Assembly (NCBI GenBank): GCA_002352105.1
Contig: DEHV01000017.1
Span: forward strand, 40,950-100,137
DNA from: Chitinophagaceae bacterium UBA2791
GTDB taxonomy: Bacteria; Bacteroidota; Bacteroidia; Chitinophagales; Chitinophagaceae
Reading direction: 5' to 3'
DNA: 59,188 nt
Numbering within the stretch: the first letter of the stretch is position 1; every line of letters starts with the position of its first letter. The notes under the pieces were generated by a model. It did not search any database and was not told the origin of the DNA. It was given only the letters and a program-made list of their open reading frames with translations. The position numbers were made by a program, and so were the translations under genes. Positions 34,293 through 42,939 of the stretch are shown here, in pieces.

Positions 34293-36897
34293 ATGAGAAC
34301 AGGAACAATGCAGCAACATATTTACGCAGTTTTAATTTTACTATTTCTTACAGGATCAATTTCTTTGCGCGCGCAGGAGAAACGCCTGTATATCGCAAAT
34401 GACGAGCATACCGATTATATGTGGTCGGCCAATGAAACGCAATACGATTCGGCATTTGTCCATATGCTGGATTATTATCTCGACCAGATAGATGCGACAA
34501 AAAGCAACCCTTCGGATTTTCAGGCTCGATTCAATTGCGATGGCAGTATATGGCTGAAAGCTTATGAGCAGCATCGTACCCCGGAACAGTTTTCCAGGCT
34601 TATTGCCGCGATCCGCTCCGGACATATCAGCAGCCCCCTTAATATGGTGGTGAGCACGTATGGCGCGCAGCCTACTGAAGCCGTTCTTAGAGGCATGTAT
34701 TGGGCGAGGCTTGCCGAACGTAGATTGGGTTTGCGATTCAGGATGGCCGTGGCGATGGAAGATCAAACGATGCCGTTGGGGTTGAGTTCGCTATGGGCTG
34801 GTTCAGGAGCAAAGTTCAGTTGGAAAGGCGTGTGCGCATGCGCAACAAAGATACCGGAACCCGAATTCAGGAACAGGCGTCATCAGTTGTATAATTATGC
34901 CGGCCTGGATGGTTCGGGAGTTGTCATGAAATGGTACAACCTTGGAAAGGACAATACTTTCCTGGGGGGATATGCGGAAGCCCGGGGAGGATTCCATCCG
35001 GAAGATACCCTCGCAGGAATAAAATCAGTAATAAAGGAACTTGATCTCCTTTGCGGCGATGGATCGTCTTTACATAAACAATATCCCTATCGTGTTGCCG
35101 GCGCTTTTGGTTATGGATGGGACGATCTCGCAACCTTTGTCTCTCCCTATTTTATAGAAGCTGCAAAACAGATGACCAATAGCAATAGAAAGGTAAGGGT
35201 TTCAAATGAAGAGGATTTTTTTGAAGATATCCTTAGAACCTATCCGGAGTTGCCATCGGAAACCGTGAGCTACGGTAATGAATGGGACCTCTACTCTGCA
35301 TCTATGAATGAAACCACCGCTAAGGTTCGCAGAGCAACAGAAAAACTGAGGAATGCGGAAGCCATTGCATCTGTTGTCGGACTAAAGAATAAGGGTTTTT
35401 ACAACTCATTTCTGGAAATGAGGAATCGCGCATGGGATGGTTTTGGATTATACTGGGAACACGACTGGACGGCAGATGGTCCGATCTCCCGGGAGGAGAG
35501 AGGAAACTGGCAGATCAAGATCCAGGAACAAATATCAGCATACAGCGACTCGTTATTGGCGAAAGGAGTTAAGGAACTTGGCAGCCAGATCAAGAGCGGA
35601 AATCTCCCTCGCTTTTATGTATTTAATTCGTTAAGCTGGACAAGAACGGATATTGCCGACATTGCTTATACAGGGAATTATCCTGTTGAGGTAATTGATC
35701 TCTCCACCAATAAGCCGGTCCCTGCGCAATTGATTCATAAGTCAGGCGCGCAGTATCTGAGGGTCCTTGCCGAAAATATCCCTTCAGTAGGGTATAAGGT
35801 ATTTGAGATCCGCGAGGGATCGGGGCAAACGGGTTTGCCTGATGCGGCAACCTTAAAAGATAACTATTTTAGTAATAATTACTACGGCGTAAAACTATCT
35901 CCTTCCGGCGTCATTACAGAGATATATGACAGCCTGGCTAACCGGCAACTGGCGCGGGAAAATATGGGCCAATTGGTAAATGATCTGGGAGTTGAAAACA
36001 TTAATGACGGAAGCGCATTGACAATAGTAAATGCAGGTCCTGTTTCTGTTACGATCAAGGCCAGCTCGAAAAATCCGATACCTCATTCAACCTATATCAC
36101 GCTGTTTGCCGGTCAACCAAGAATAGATATTGAAGACAGCATTCAGTCCAATTTCAGCGACCTGAAGACATGGTCCTTTTCCTTTGATCTTGACAAACCC
36201 ACTACCCGTCATGAAGAACTGGGTTCAATATTAACGGCCAAGAAGGAAACGGCTGGCGGTCATTACGCTTCTCAAAACGCCCGTTATGATTGGCTGACCC
36301 TCAATCATTTTGTGGATATGAGCGAGCAGGATTATGGCGTTACGCTATCAAATATTGATTGTAGTTTCTTCCGTCTGGGAAACAGTACGACGTCCAACCT
36401 GGACGATCGTTCTGCTCAGATCCATGCGCTTGCAGGCGGAACGCCGGATCCGGGGGCTCGGCATATATAATCAATTAGGGCAAACGGATTTTCAGTATCG
36501 GTTTGCGCTCACTACGCATGCAAAAGCGTTCGATCCCGTTGAGGCGATGAAATTCTCATTGTCTCATCAAAACCCGCTTGTTGCAGGGATGATCACCGGC
36601 GACAGGAAAGCGAACAAACGCAATAGCTTTTCATTATTGAAGATCGACGATCCCGGAGTATTGCTTTGGTCCGTCAAACCTGCTGAAGACATTTCATCCA
36701 ATGCGCTAATTACCCGGTTATGGAATTTCAGAGATAAGCAGGTTCAACCCGAAATCGCCTTATATAAAGGCATTAAAAGCGCCTGGGCCGCTTCTCATAT
36801 AGAAACCATAGAGTCGGCTCTGGTTCCGCAGAAGGGTAAATTGATCTCTTCGTTTAACCCTCATCAGATCCGGACTTTCCAGATAGCGATACGGTAA
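34293..36897 (+). pseudogene. GH38-like glycoside hydrolase broken by a frameshift
   Basis: About 867 codons in two frames. The first frame (34293-36470) has a signal peptide (LTGSISLRAQ), a catalytic domain with the zinc-type H-x-D in NDEHTDYMW, and beta domains as in GH38 alpha-mannosidases; I could not place the nucleophile Asp with confidence. At 36452-36456 there is a GGGGG run; removing one G reads DPGLGIYNQLGQTDFQYRFA and continues without a break to TAA at 36897. As written, the protein stops after GGTPDPGARHI, losing the last about 142 residues. This is either a real mutation, a sequencing error, or programmed slippage. Its position after permease, kinase and SIS genes makes it the likely extracytoplasmic hydrolase of that pathway. 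Confidence 0.8.
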
Positions 36898-37080
36898 ATA
36901 TTGTTATGGGTATTACCCGATCTGCGGGCGGTAAATTAAATCTTCCGCCCGGCTTGATCAATATCCGGGCTCTCGTTAAGGTTGATCGTTATTAGGCTAT
37001 TCGTTATGAATGCATATGCCGCCGCATATTCCCTCATCGGCCTGATGTAATGCAGGCTCATATAAGACTATTTATTTCAA

Positions 37081-37104
37081 AAAAAATACGAAAACGTATT
37101 TTTT
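37081..37104. terminator. 10-bp inverted repeat, likely bidirectional terminator
   Basis: AAAAAATACG, loop AAAA, CGTATTTTTT: a perfect 10-bp stem whose 3' arm is itself a T-run. It insulates the respiratory operon from the sugar operon, or could be an operator. Confidence 0.55.
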
Positions 37105-37151
37105 CCAACATTTATTCGCCGCCCGGCGCCTGCCTGGTATTGCATCGATAT

Positions 37152-37159
37152 TAGTTTTG
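37152..37159 (+). promoter_or_regulatory. Candidate -7 box of the respiratory operon
   Basis: TAGTTTTG fits TAnnTTTG, 39 bases before the first ATG at 37199. No good TTTG is seen at the -33 position, which could mean an activator is needed. Confidence 0.4.
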
Positions 37160-37198
37160 CGGTCGAAACATTGTTATTCACCGTTAAACCCGATCAAT

Positions 37199-37384
37199 AT
37201 GGAAAACGATCAGCAACCGGAGAACAGGAAAACCCCATTCGGCAGAATGATCATGGATGACTTTATGTTATTGCTTTTCCTGGGCGTGACCATCTACGCC
37301 ATTTTCTATCTCTTATGGGGGATAATGGAGCTTTCCAATTTACCGGCCATACCGGAAGAGATCAAACAGCCCCTGGTCAAATAG
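37199..37384 (+). CDS. Small single-span membrane protein of the oxidase operon
   Basis: 61 residues: a hydrophilic N-terminus (MENDQQPENRKTPFGR), one membrane span at about 22-41, and a short tail (NLPAIPEEIKQPLV). It starts the operon, 24 bases before subunit II. Size, topology and position suggest a small accessory subunit, comparable in role to subunit IIa of ba3-type oxidases or CcoQ of cbb3 oxidases, though I see no sequence similarity that proves it. The ATG at 37199 was preferred over an upstream in-frame ATG at 37157, which lies inside the -7 box. Confidence 0.75.
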   Translation: MENDQQPENRKTPFGRMIMDDFMLLLFLGVTIYAIFYLLWGIMELSNLPAIPEEIKQPLVK

Positions 37385-37408
37385 ATTCTTTACCTAAAAC
37401 TCCTGCAT

Positions 37409-38329
37409 ATGAGTTTATTCAGCCCGGCCGAAGGATGGTACTACAAAAAAGTATCCAAAGATGAAAAGATGTGGATGGTCATTGCCCTTATCCTTTGTAT
37501 CATACTGTTTGTGTGGATGATCATGTGGCATGTTTACGGAAAGCAGAATCCATCCAGCATCACGTACCGTACAAGTACGGCGGAATTTTCCAAGCTTAGC
37601 GAAGCTTATACCAGGCAAAACATGATCGGTTCGGACAACGGCATTCCTGTCGTACGCCCGGAACCCAACAGCGATGTTTTTGTATTGAGCGAAATGTGGA
37701 GATGGAGCCCGGTGTTGATATTGCAAAAAGATCAATCGTATAAGTTCCATATCTCTTCCCGCGATCTGGTGCATGGGTATTCCATACAACCGGTAAACAT
37801 GAACTTCCAGGTGTACCCGGGTTATGATTATGTACTGGAATTCAAGCCAACGGAGTCCGGCGAGTACAAGGTGATATGCAATGAATTCTGCGGTATCGGC
37901 CATCACGCTATGATCGGAAAGATCGTGGTGATAGAAAATGAAGAAGACCTGAAAATGTATGGCTATGAAAATTTCAGGAAAGCTCCTGTCGCCGCGCAGG
38001 AAAAAAAGGACGAACCGCTGTCGGAAACGGAAATGGCTTTATTGGGAGAGCAGGTATATACGCTAAAAGGCTGCGGCGCCTGCCATAAAACAGATGGCAG
38101 CAGCCAGATAGCGCCGGCCTGGAACGGCCTGTTCGGAAAGGAGGAAGAAGTGATGGAGAATGGCAAAAAGATCAGCATTAAGGTGGATGAAGCCTATATC
38201 AGGGAATCCATTAAGGAACCGTTGCGAAAAATAACGGTTGGTTATGAGAACACGCCAATGCCGGTATTTCCTTTAACGGATGATGAGATTGACCAGCTGA
38301 TCGCCTATATCAAAACACTAAAAAACTAA
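37409..38329 (+). CDS. Haem-copper reductase subunit II with CuA and cytochrome c domain
   Basis: 306 residues. One membrane span (about 22-42) as in B-type enzymes, then a periplasmic cupredoxin with a complete CuA site: H122 (DLVHGYS), C157 and C161 (CNEFCGIGHHAMIG), H165, M168 and the bridging E159. A fused C-terminal cytochrome c domain (about 203-306) has CGACH (C222, C225, H226) and the likely methionine ligand in NTPMPVF (M284). It takes electrons from a periplasmic donor and passes them to subunit I. It lies 24 bases after the small subunit gene and 18 bases before subunit I. The CuA plus cytochrome c fusion resembles caa3-type enzymes, while subunit I is of another lineage. Confidence 0.92.
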   Translation: MSLFSPAEGWYYKKVSKDEKMWMVIALILCIILFVWMIMWHVYGKQNPSSITYRTSTAEFSKLSEAYTRQNMIGSDNGIPVVRPEPNSDVFVLSEMWRWSPVLILQKDQSYKFHISSRDLVHGYSIQPVNMNFQVYPGYDYVLEFKPTESGEYKVICNEFCGIGHHAMIGKIVVIENEEDLKMYGYENFRKAPVAAQEKKDEPLSETEMALLGEQVYTLKGCGACHKTDGSSQIAPAWNGLFGKEEEVMENGKKISIKVDEAYIRESIKEPLRKITVGYENTPMPVFPLTDDEIDQLIAYIKTLKN

Positions 38330-38347
38330 CGCCTAAAACCTGACCTT

Positions 38348-40015
38348 ATGTTTCGTACTTGCGATATAACGGGATTTAAAGTAGATCTCCAGTCGGAAAA
38401 ACTCATCCGGTACAACGCGGTATTCGCGGTCATTTCCCTATTGCTTGCCGTAACCGCCGCTCTGCTGCTGGTTCTTACCCGGTACCAGCCGGTGCACCTC
38501 CTGGGCGCCGAATGGTATTACCGGCTGGTTACCTTTCACGGGCTGAATGCGCTTATCTTCTGGATCATCTTTTTTGAGATCGCCGGGCTTTATTTTGGCT
38601 CCACCGTAGTGTTGAATACCCGGTTCTGCGCGCCCAGGCTGGGCTGGATAGCTTTTGCGCTGATGGTAGCCGGGCTGGTACTTTCGAATATCCTCATCCT
38701 GATGGGAAAGGCGGATGTCATGCTCACTTCCTATACGCCGCTTAAGGCGCACCCCTTGTATTACCTAGGCGTGATACTGTTTGCGGTAGGCGCATTGCTT
38801 GCCGTGATATTATTTTTTGGCAACCTGATGATCGCCAGGAGAGAGAAAGCGTATGGGGAGACGATGCCACTTTTTACTTATGGCCTGATGACAGCGGCCA
38901 TCATTGCGGTGATCACCTTAGCTACCGGCGCCCTGATCTATATTCCTACTTTTTTATGGTCGCTGGGGCTGGTCGACAATATCGACCCGGCAATGTATAA
39001 GCTGATCTGGTGGGGGCTTGGGCATTCCTCGCAGCAGATCAATGTGGCGGCAATGGTGTCCATCTGGTATATGGTGTCGTTCTTATCGGTGGGCGGAACT
39101 TCCATTAATGAGAGAGTGTCCCGGACTGCCTTTGTGTTGTATATTCTTTTTATCTGCCTGGCGTCTGCCCACCATCTGCTGACAGATCCCGGCGTGAGCA
39201 GCGCATGGAAAGTATGGAATACCAGTTACGCTATGTACCTGGCGGTGCTGGCTTCCATGATACATGCTTTTGCAGTGCCCTCTTCCTTCGAGTCGGCCCA
39301 GCGAAGATGGGGCTACAACAAGGGTCTGTTCCAGTGGCTGTCTAAGGCGCCTTGGGGCAATCCCGCTTTTTCTTCCATTATCCTGGCGATCATCGGCTTT
39401 GGATTTATCGGCGGAACCACCGGTGTGATCTTCGGAATGGAACAGACCAATATCATTGTGCACAATACCATCGCTATTCCCGGTCATTTTAAGGGAACCG
39501 TGGTCATCGGGACCACGCTAACGTTTATGGGCATTACCTATTACCTGATACCGCTGATCTTCAGAAGAAAGATCGTTGGCTTCGGGTGGGCCAAATGGCA
39601 ACCCTGGATGTTTTTTGTGGGAATAGCGCTGCTGTCGATTTCCATGATCGTACTTGGGCAAATGGGCGTTCCGCGCCGGCACTGGGATTCTAGTTTTTCA
39701 GGCGGCCCCTTTACGTACAATTTCAACCCCGCAGTTGATTTTTTCTGGGCGTTGATGATGCTGGGAGGCGTGTTGGCCTTCCTGTCTACCCTGATATGGA
39801 TACTGATCGTGGTGATCTCCGTATTCTTCGGACCGAAAGTAAACGGTCCGGCAGATATGCAACTTTCTATCTCGCCGCCGGCTCCGGAAGCCAAGGCGCA
39901 CAAAGGTTTTGAAGCGCCCGGAACGCTGGCGCTTACGATGGTATTCCTGCTTGTTTTTATTGCGCTCTTTTTCCTGAACTGGAAATGGTTGGCTGCAACA
40001 TGGAATGTGAATTAA
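38348..40015 (+). CDS. Haem-copper reductase subunit I, atypical (no active-site Tyr)
   Basis: 555 residues, 13-14 membrane spans. Ligands visible: low-spin haem H64 (TFHGLNAL), CuB/metal-B H226 (GLGHSSQQINVAAM) and H275-H276 (SAHHLLTD), high-spin haem H380 (HNTIAIPGHFKG). In O2 reductases of types A and B the third motif is HPEVY or HPxVY with a His-Tyr cross-link; here it is HSSQQ, so Q230 replaces the tyrosine. Also HFH is HFK: K382 stands where the second low-spin haem ligand is expected. These changes fit a divergent member of the superfamily, possibly an NO reductase-type enzyme of B-type ancestry. The gene sits between subunit II and an SCO chaperone, so the complex is surely copper-bearing. 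Annotating it simply as cytochrome c oxidase would be risky. Confidence 0.85.
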   Translation: MFRTCDITGFKVDLQSEKLIRYNAVFAVISLLLAVTAALLLVLTRYQPVHLLGAEWYYRLVTFHGLNALIFWIIFFEIAGLYFGSTVVLNTRFCAPRLGWIAFALMVAGLVLSNILILMGKADVMLTSYTPLKAHPLYYLGVILFAVGALLAVILFFGNLMIARREKAYGETMPLFTYGLMTAAIIAVITLATGALIYIPTFLWSLGLVDNIDPAMYKLIWWGLGHSSQQINVAAMVSIWYMVSFLSVGGTSINERVSRTAFVLYILFICLASAHHLLTDPGVSSAWKVWNTSYAMYLAVLASMIHAFAVPSSFESAQRRWGYNKGLFQWLSKAPWGNPAFSSIILAIIGFGFIGGTTGVIFGMEQTNIIVHNTIAIPGHFKGTVVIGTTLTFMGITYYLIPLIFRRKIVGFGWAKWQPWMFFVGIALLSISMIVLGQMGVPRRHWDSSFSGGPFTYNFNPAVDFFWALMMLGGVLAFLSTLIWILIVVISVFFGPKVNGPADMQLSISPPAPEAKAHKGFEAPGTLALTMVFLLVFIALFFLNWKWLAATWNVN

Positions 40016-40089
40016 ATCCAATGTTCCGGGTCTTTGTTGTTTGAAACAGATACCGGGGTCCTGGCCCCGGTATCATTAATCTGGCTGAT

Positions 40090-40836
40090 ATGAAATACGC
40101 GTTCTTATGGATATTACCGGTATGTTTCTTATTAAGCGGGTTCAATCTTCCTAATGAAAAAAAATTCCTTGCTCAGAAAGCGGCTAATATCGAGGTGTTC
40201 GACGCCTACGGCAACCGCTTCGAACTGTATTCGCTTCTGGGCAAAACGCCGCTTATCGTTTCGCCTGTATATACCCGTTGTCATTCGCTTTGCGGCGTGA
40301 TCAGCAACGGCGTTAAAAATGCCATTACGGCGCTCGACGGTTTAGGGAAAGACTTTGCCATGATCAGTTTTTCTTTCGACAGCAGCGACAGGCAAACGAA
40401 TCTGGCAGCTTATGAGAACAGGTGGGAAATGGACGGCGTGAGCTGGAAAACCCTTTCTGCTTCCGCGGAAAACATACGACAGTTCCTGTCGTCCATCGAC
40501 TACCAATACGATTATGACCCGGCAACAAAGGAATTTAATCATCCTTCTGTTCTTATTGTATTGACGCCTGCGGGTAAGATATCGAGATACATCTACGGGA
40601 TAAATCCTTCCAAAAAAGATATAAGGCTTGCCGTAATGGAAGCGATGGCGGAAAAAACAAGACCCGGCATCATCAAGGGGTTTTACCTGCGTTGCTTTGG
40701 CTACGACCCGGTATTAAAAACCTATAAACCCGACTGGCGGTTCATCATATCCACGTCGGCAGGCTTGCTGATGATCAGCCTGGTGACCGGCCTTTTTATA
40801 CGATCGTTTATTGTTACAAAAAACCAGCATGGATAA
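40090..40836 (+). CDS. SCO1/SenC-family copper chaperone with C-terminal membrane anchor
   Basis: 248 residues. Signal peptide about 1-18, thioredoxin fold with the copper-binding pair C64 and C68 (YTRCHSLCG) and the distal H151 (EFNHPSVL). These residues deliver copper to the CuA site of subunit II. Unusually, there is an extra C-terminal extension (about 190-248) with a membrane span at about 218-238, so the protein is anchored at its C-terminus. Its last eight bases overlap the next gene's start (ATGGATAA), coupling their translation. Confidence 0.9.
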   Translation: MKYAFLWILPVCFLLSGFNLPNEKKFLAQKAANIEVFDAYGNRFELYSLLGKTPLIVSPVYTRCHSLCGVISNGVKNAITALDGLGKDFAMISFSFDSSDRQTNLAAYENRWEMDGVSWKTLSASAENIRQFLSSIDYQYDYDPATKEFNHPSVLIVLTPAGKISRYIYGINPSKKDIRLAVMEAMAEKTRPGIIKGFYLRCFGYDPVLKTYKPDWRFIISTSAGLLMISLVTGLFIRSFIVTKNQHG

Positions 40837-42778
40837 ACAAACCGATGCCCTGAATACCATTAAAGAGCGCGCCCGCGGGCACCAGTTGTTCCAGAAAATT
40901 TCTTCCCCGTTGGGAAGGATATACTCCACCGACCTGAATCCCCTGTACTGGCTGGGAGGCATAGCGGTCCTGCTTTTTGTGGTCGCCTGTATTTCCGGCG
41001 TTTATATTTTTATTTTTTACGATATCAGCCCCCGTCATGCCTGGAATTCGGTAGAATCCATGTCGGCTAATATTTTTAATGGATGGATGAGAAGCATTCA
41101 CCGGTATTCGTCGGACCTGCTGGTGGTTTTCATACTGCTGCATTTAATGCATACCTTAATAACGTCTAAGTTCAAACGATTGGTTTCCTGGATCAGCGGT
41201 ATTGTTTCTTTCCTGATCGTTATTCTTATCGGGGTAACCGGTTATATGCTGGTGTGGGACCAGAAGGCCAAGCTAACAGGCTACCTGACCGCGAGGTTGT
41301 TTTCGGGCCTGCCCATCTTCGATCCTTCCATAGCCGGCGCCTTTTTACTGAACGACCTGAATACGGTCGGCGGTTTTTTTAAGGTGGCCCTGTTCGGGCA
41401 TATCGCTTTCTCGCTGATAACGGTGATCATTATCTGGATACATGTGCTTCGTATATCGAAGCCCAGGATATTTCCCCCGAAGAAATTAATTATTTATACG
41501 GTCATCGCCCTGGGTATTGTATCGATTTTGTTCCCCGTAAAAAGCGACCCGCCGGCGCAGGCCTCCAACCTGCCTACGCAGACTACCTTCGACTGGTATT
41601 ATTATTTCGGCTATTACCTGATGAAGCTGTTCAGCGTTAATCAAAACTGGATCATTTTAGTAGGCTCCGGGCTGCTGCTATGCGTGATACCTTATGTTTT
41701 CAGGCGAAAGAAAAAACAGCCCGTGTATATTGACCTGGAGAAGTGCGACGCCTGTAATCTTTGTTCCTATGATTGTCCGTATGAAGCTATTGACATGTTG
41801 GTCAAAGACGGGCAAAGAAAAGCGATCCTCTCGCCCGACAAATGCGTGAGCTGCGGTATTTGCATCGGCTCCTGCGGCGAACACGCCATCAGTCATCCGC
41901 AGTTTCCTCAACTTGCGCTGGACCCGCGGGAAAAGGCCGATGTAACGATCTTCAGTTGTAGTTATTTCCCCGATCCTGATCTGCCCCGGGAGCTGAATAT
42001 TGTGCATTACAGGGTTCCCTGCACGGGTAGCGTAATGCCAAAGGATGTGCAGCAGATATTGGCTAACAACAGCCGGAAAGTAGCTCTCCTGAGTTGCGAG
42101 GATTGTTATTACCGCCTGGGAAAGACATGGGCCTTAAAACGTTTCCTGCGGAAAAGGGCTCCGGCTTTTTCAAAAAAATATGACGCTTCTAAACTGAAGC
42201 TGTTTACGCTTACCCGGTACAGTAAGGAAGGGCTGCTTGCATTTTCTAAAGAGAATGACAAGGATAGCAGGCAGCAGGGTCAACTTGCTGTTGCCGACCG
42301 CCAGAAAAGCCGCCCTGTTCTCTCTACGCTGATCCTAACCCTGTTCTTTGCATTGATGGTCCCTTTGAGCAGCACGGTGGTCCGATTCTTTGATCCTACG
42401 GAAAAAACGCTCATTGTGAACTTCAAATATATCTCCACTCCGCAGGAATATGAGCTGGGAAGCTCTGCGGCAAAACACATGCAGGCCCAGACCCCGGTGG
42501 TGAAAAAAAGAAGCCCCGTGATATTGAAAATATATTCGTCGCGGGACCGGTCCCTGCTCTATGAAAAAGAGTATAAGCCGAGAGGCGTGCGCCAGGATAT
42601 CGCCCTGTTTATCTATGCGCAGCTGGTCGTTAAGGAAGAAAAGCTGGATATTGAATTAACAGAAACTGCTTTTCCTGAAAAACAATTCAGCCTGAACAAT
42701 GTGGGGCTAAAAGAAGGAGACGGAACCTTTATTGTATTTAAAGACGGCAGGCTGGTAGCGGCGGGGCAGACCGATTGA
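40829..42778 (+). CDS. Cytochrome b / 2[4Fe-4S] ferredoxin / FlpD (MvhD) fusion protein
   Basis: 649 residues. Residues 1-295: cytochrome b of bc/b6f type with six likely spans; haem pairs H91/H105 and H191/H205, both 14 apart, and GYMLVWDQKA. Residues 300-355: two ferredoxin clusters, C306-x2-C309-x2-C312-x3-C316P and C339-x2-C342-x2-C345-x3-C349. Residues about 370-445: an FlpD/MvhD-like domain with C377, C398 (RVPCTG) and C423/C426 (SCEDCYYRLGK). A seventh span (about 497-518) leads to a 130-residue beta-rich C-terminal domain. With an even number of spans before it, the ferredoxin part faces the cytoplasm and the last domain the periplasm. It may carry electrons between cytoplasmic Fe-S or flavin donors, or quinol, and the CuA subunit. 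There is no Rieske protein nearby. The start is ATG 40829, overlapping the SCO stop. Confidence 0.9.
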   Translation: MDKQTDALNTIKERARGHQLFQKISSPLGRIYSTDLNPLYWLGGIAVLLFVVACISGVYIFIFYDISPRHAWNSVESMSANIFNGWMRSIHRYSSDLLVVFILLHLMHTLITSKFKRLVSWISGIVSFLIVILIGVTGYMLVWDQKAKLTGYLTARLFSGLPIFDPSIAGAFLLNDLNTVGGFFKVALFGHIAFSLITVIIIWIHVLRISKPRIFPPKKLIIYTVIALGIVSILFPVKSDPPAQASNLPTQTTFDWYYYFGYYLMKLFSVNQNWIILVGSGLLLCVIPYVFRRKKKQPVYIDLEKCDACNLCSYDCPYEAIDMLVKDGQRKAILSPDKCVSCGICIGSCGEHAISHPQFPQLALDPREKADVTIFSCSYFPDPDLPRELNIVHYRVPCTGSVMPKDVQQILANNSRKVALLSCEDCYYRLGKTWALKRFLRKRAPAFSKKYDASKLKLFTLTRYSKEGLLAFSKENDKDSRQQGQLAVADRQKSRPVLSTLILTLFFALMVPLSSTVVRFFDPTEKTLIVNFKYISTPQEYELGSSAAKHMQAQTPVVKKRSPVILKIYSSRDRSLLYEKEYKPRGVRQDIALFIYAQLVVKEEKLDIELTETAFPEKQFSLNNVGLKEGDGTFIVFKDGRLVAAGQTD

Positions 42779-42879
42779 TCGGGACCTTCCTGTTCAAATA
42801 AAAAACAGCGTCGCTTCAACATTAACATGAGGGCCCTGGGATCGTGTAATAATATTGTTTGTGCCAGGTATCAAAATGA

Positions 42880-42915
42880 GGAAAGGCTGTCTCGATCTTC
42901 CGAGACAGCCTTTCC
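42880..42915. terminator. Strong bidirectional terminator hairpin
   Basis: GGAAAGGCTGTCTCG (42880-42894), loop ATCTTC, CGAGACAGCCTTTCC (42901-42915): a perfect 15-bp stem, lying between the ends of the respiratory operon and the convergent esterase gene. There is little T-run, but the position and stability make a shared terminator likely. Confidence 0.75.
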
Positions 42916-42939
42916 AGCTGACAAATTAAAATATATCTG

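Larger units (their letters stand above)
36898..37198. other. Intergenic region upstream of the respiratory operon
   Basis: 301 bases. It contains the inverted repeat at 37081-37104 and a -7-like TAGTTTTG at 37152-37159. No gene is seen. A TTGATCAA palindrome near 36954 lacks the spacing of an FNR box. Confidence 0.5.

Noticed and set aside
36950..36962. TTGATCAA near 36954 as an FNR box
   Set aside because: FNR sites need TTGAT-N4-ATCAA; here the half-sites are fused with no spacer.
38348..40015. Plain annotation as cbb3- or caa3-type oxidase subunit I
   Set aside because: There is no CcoO/CcoP neighbour, and the HPEVY motif is replaced; calling the type from the name alone would hide the unusual residues.
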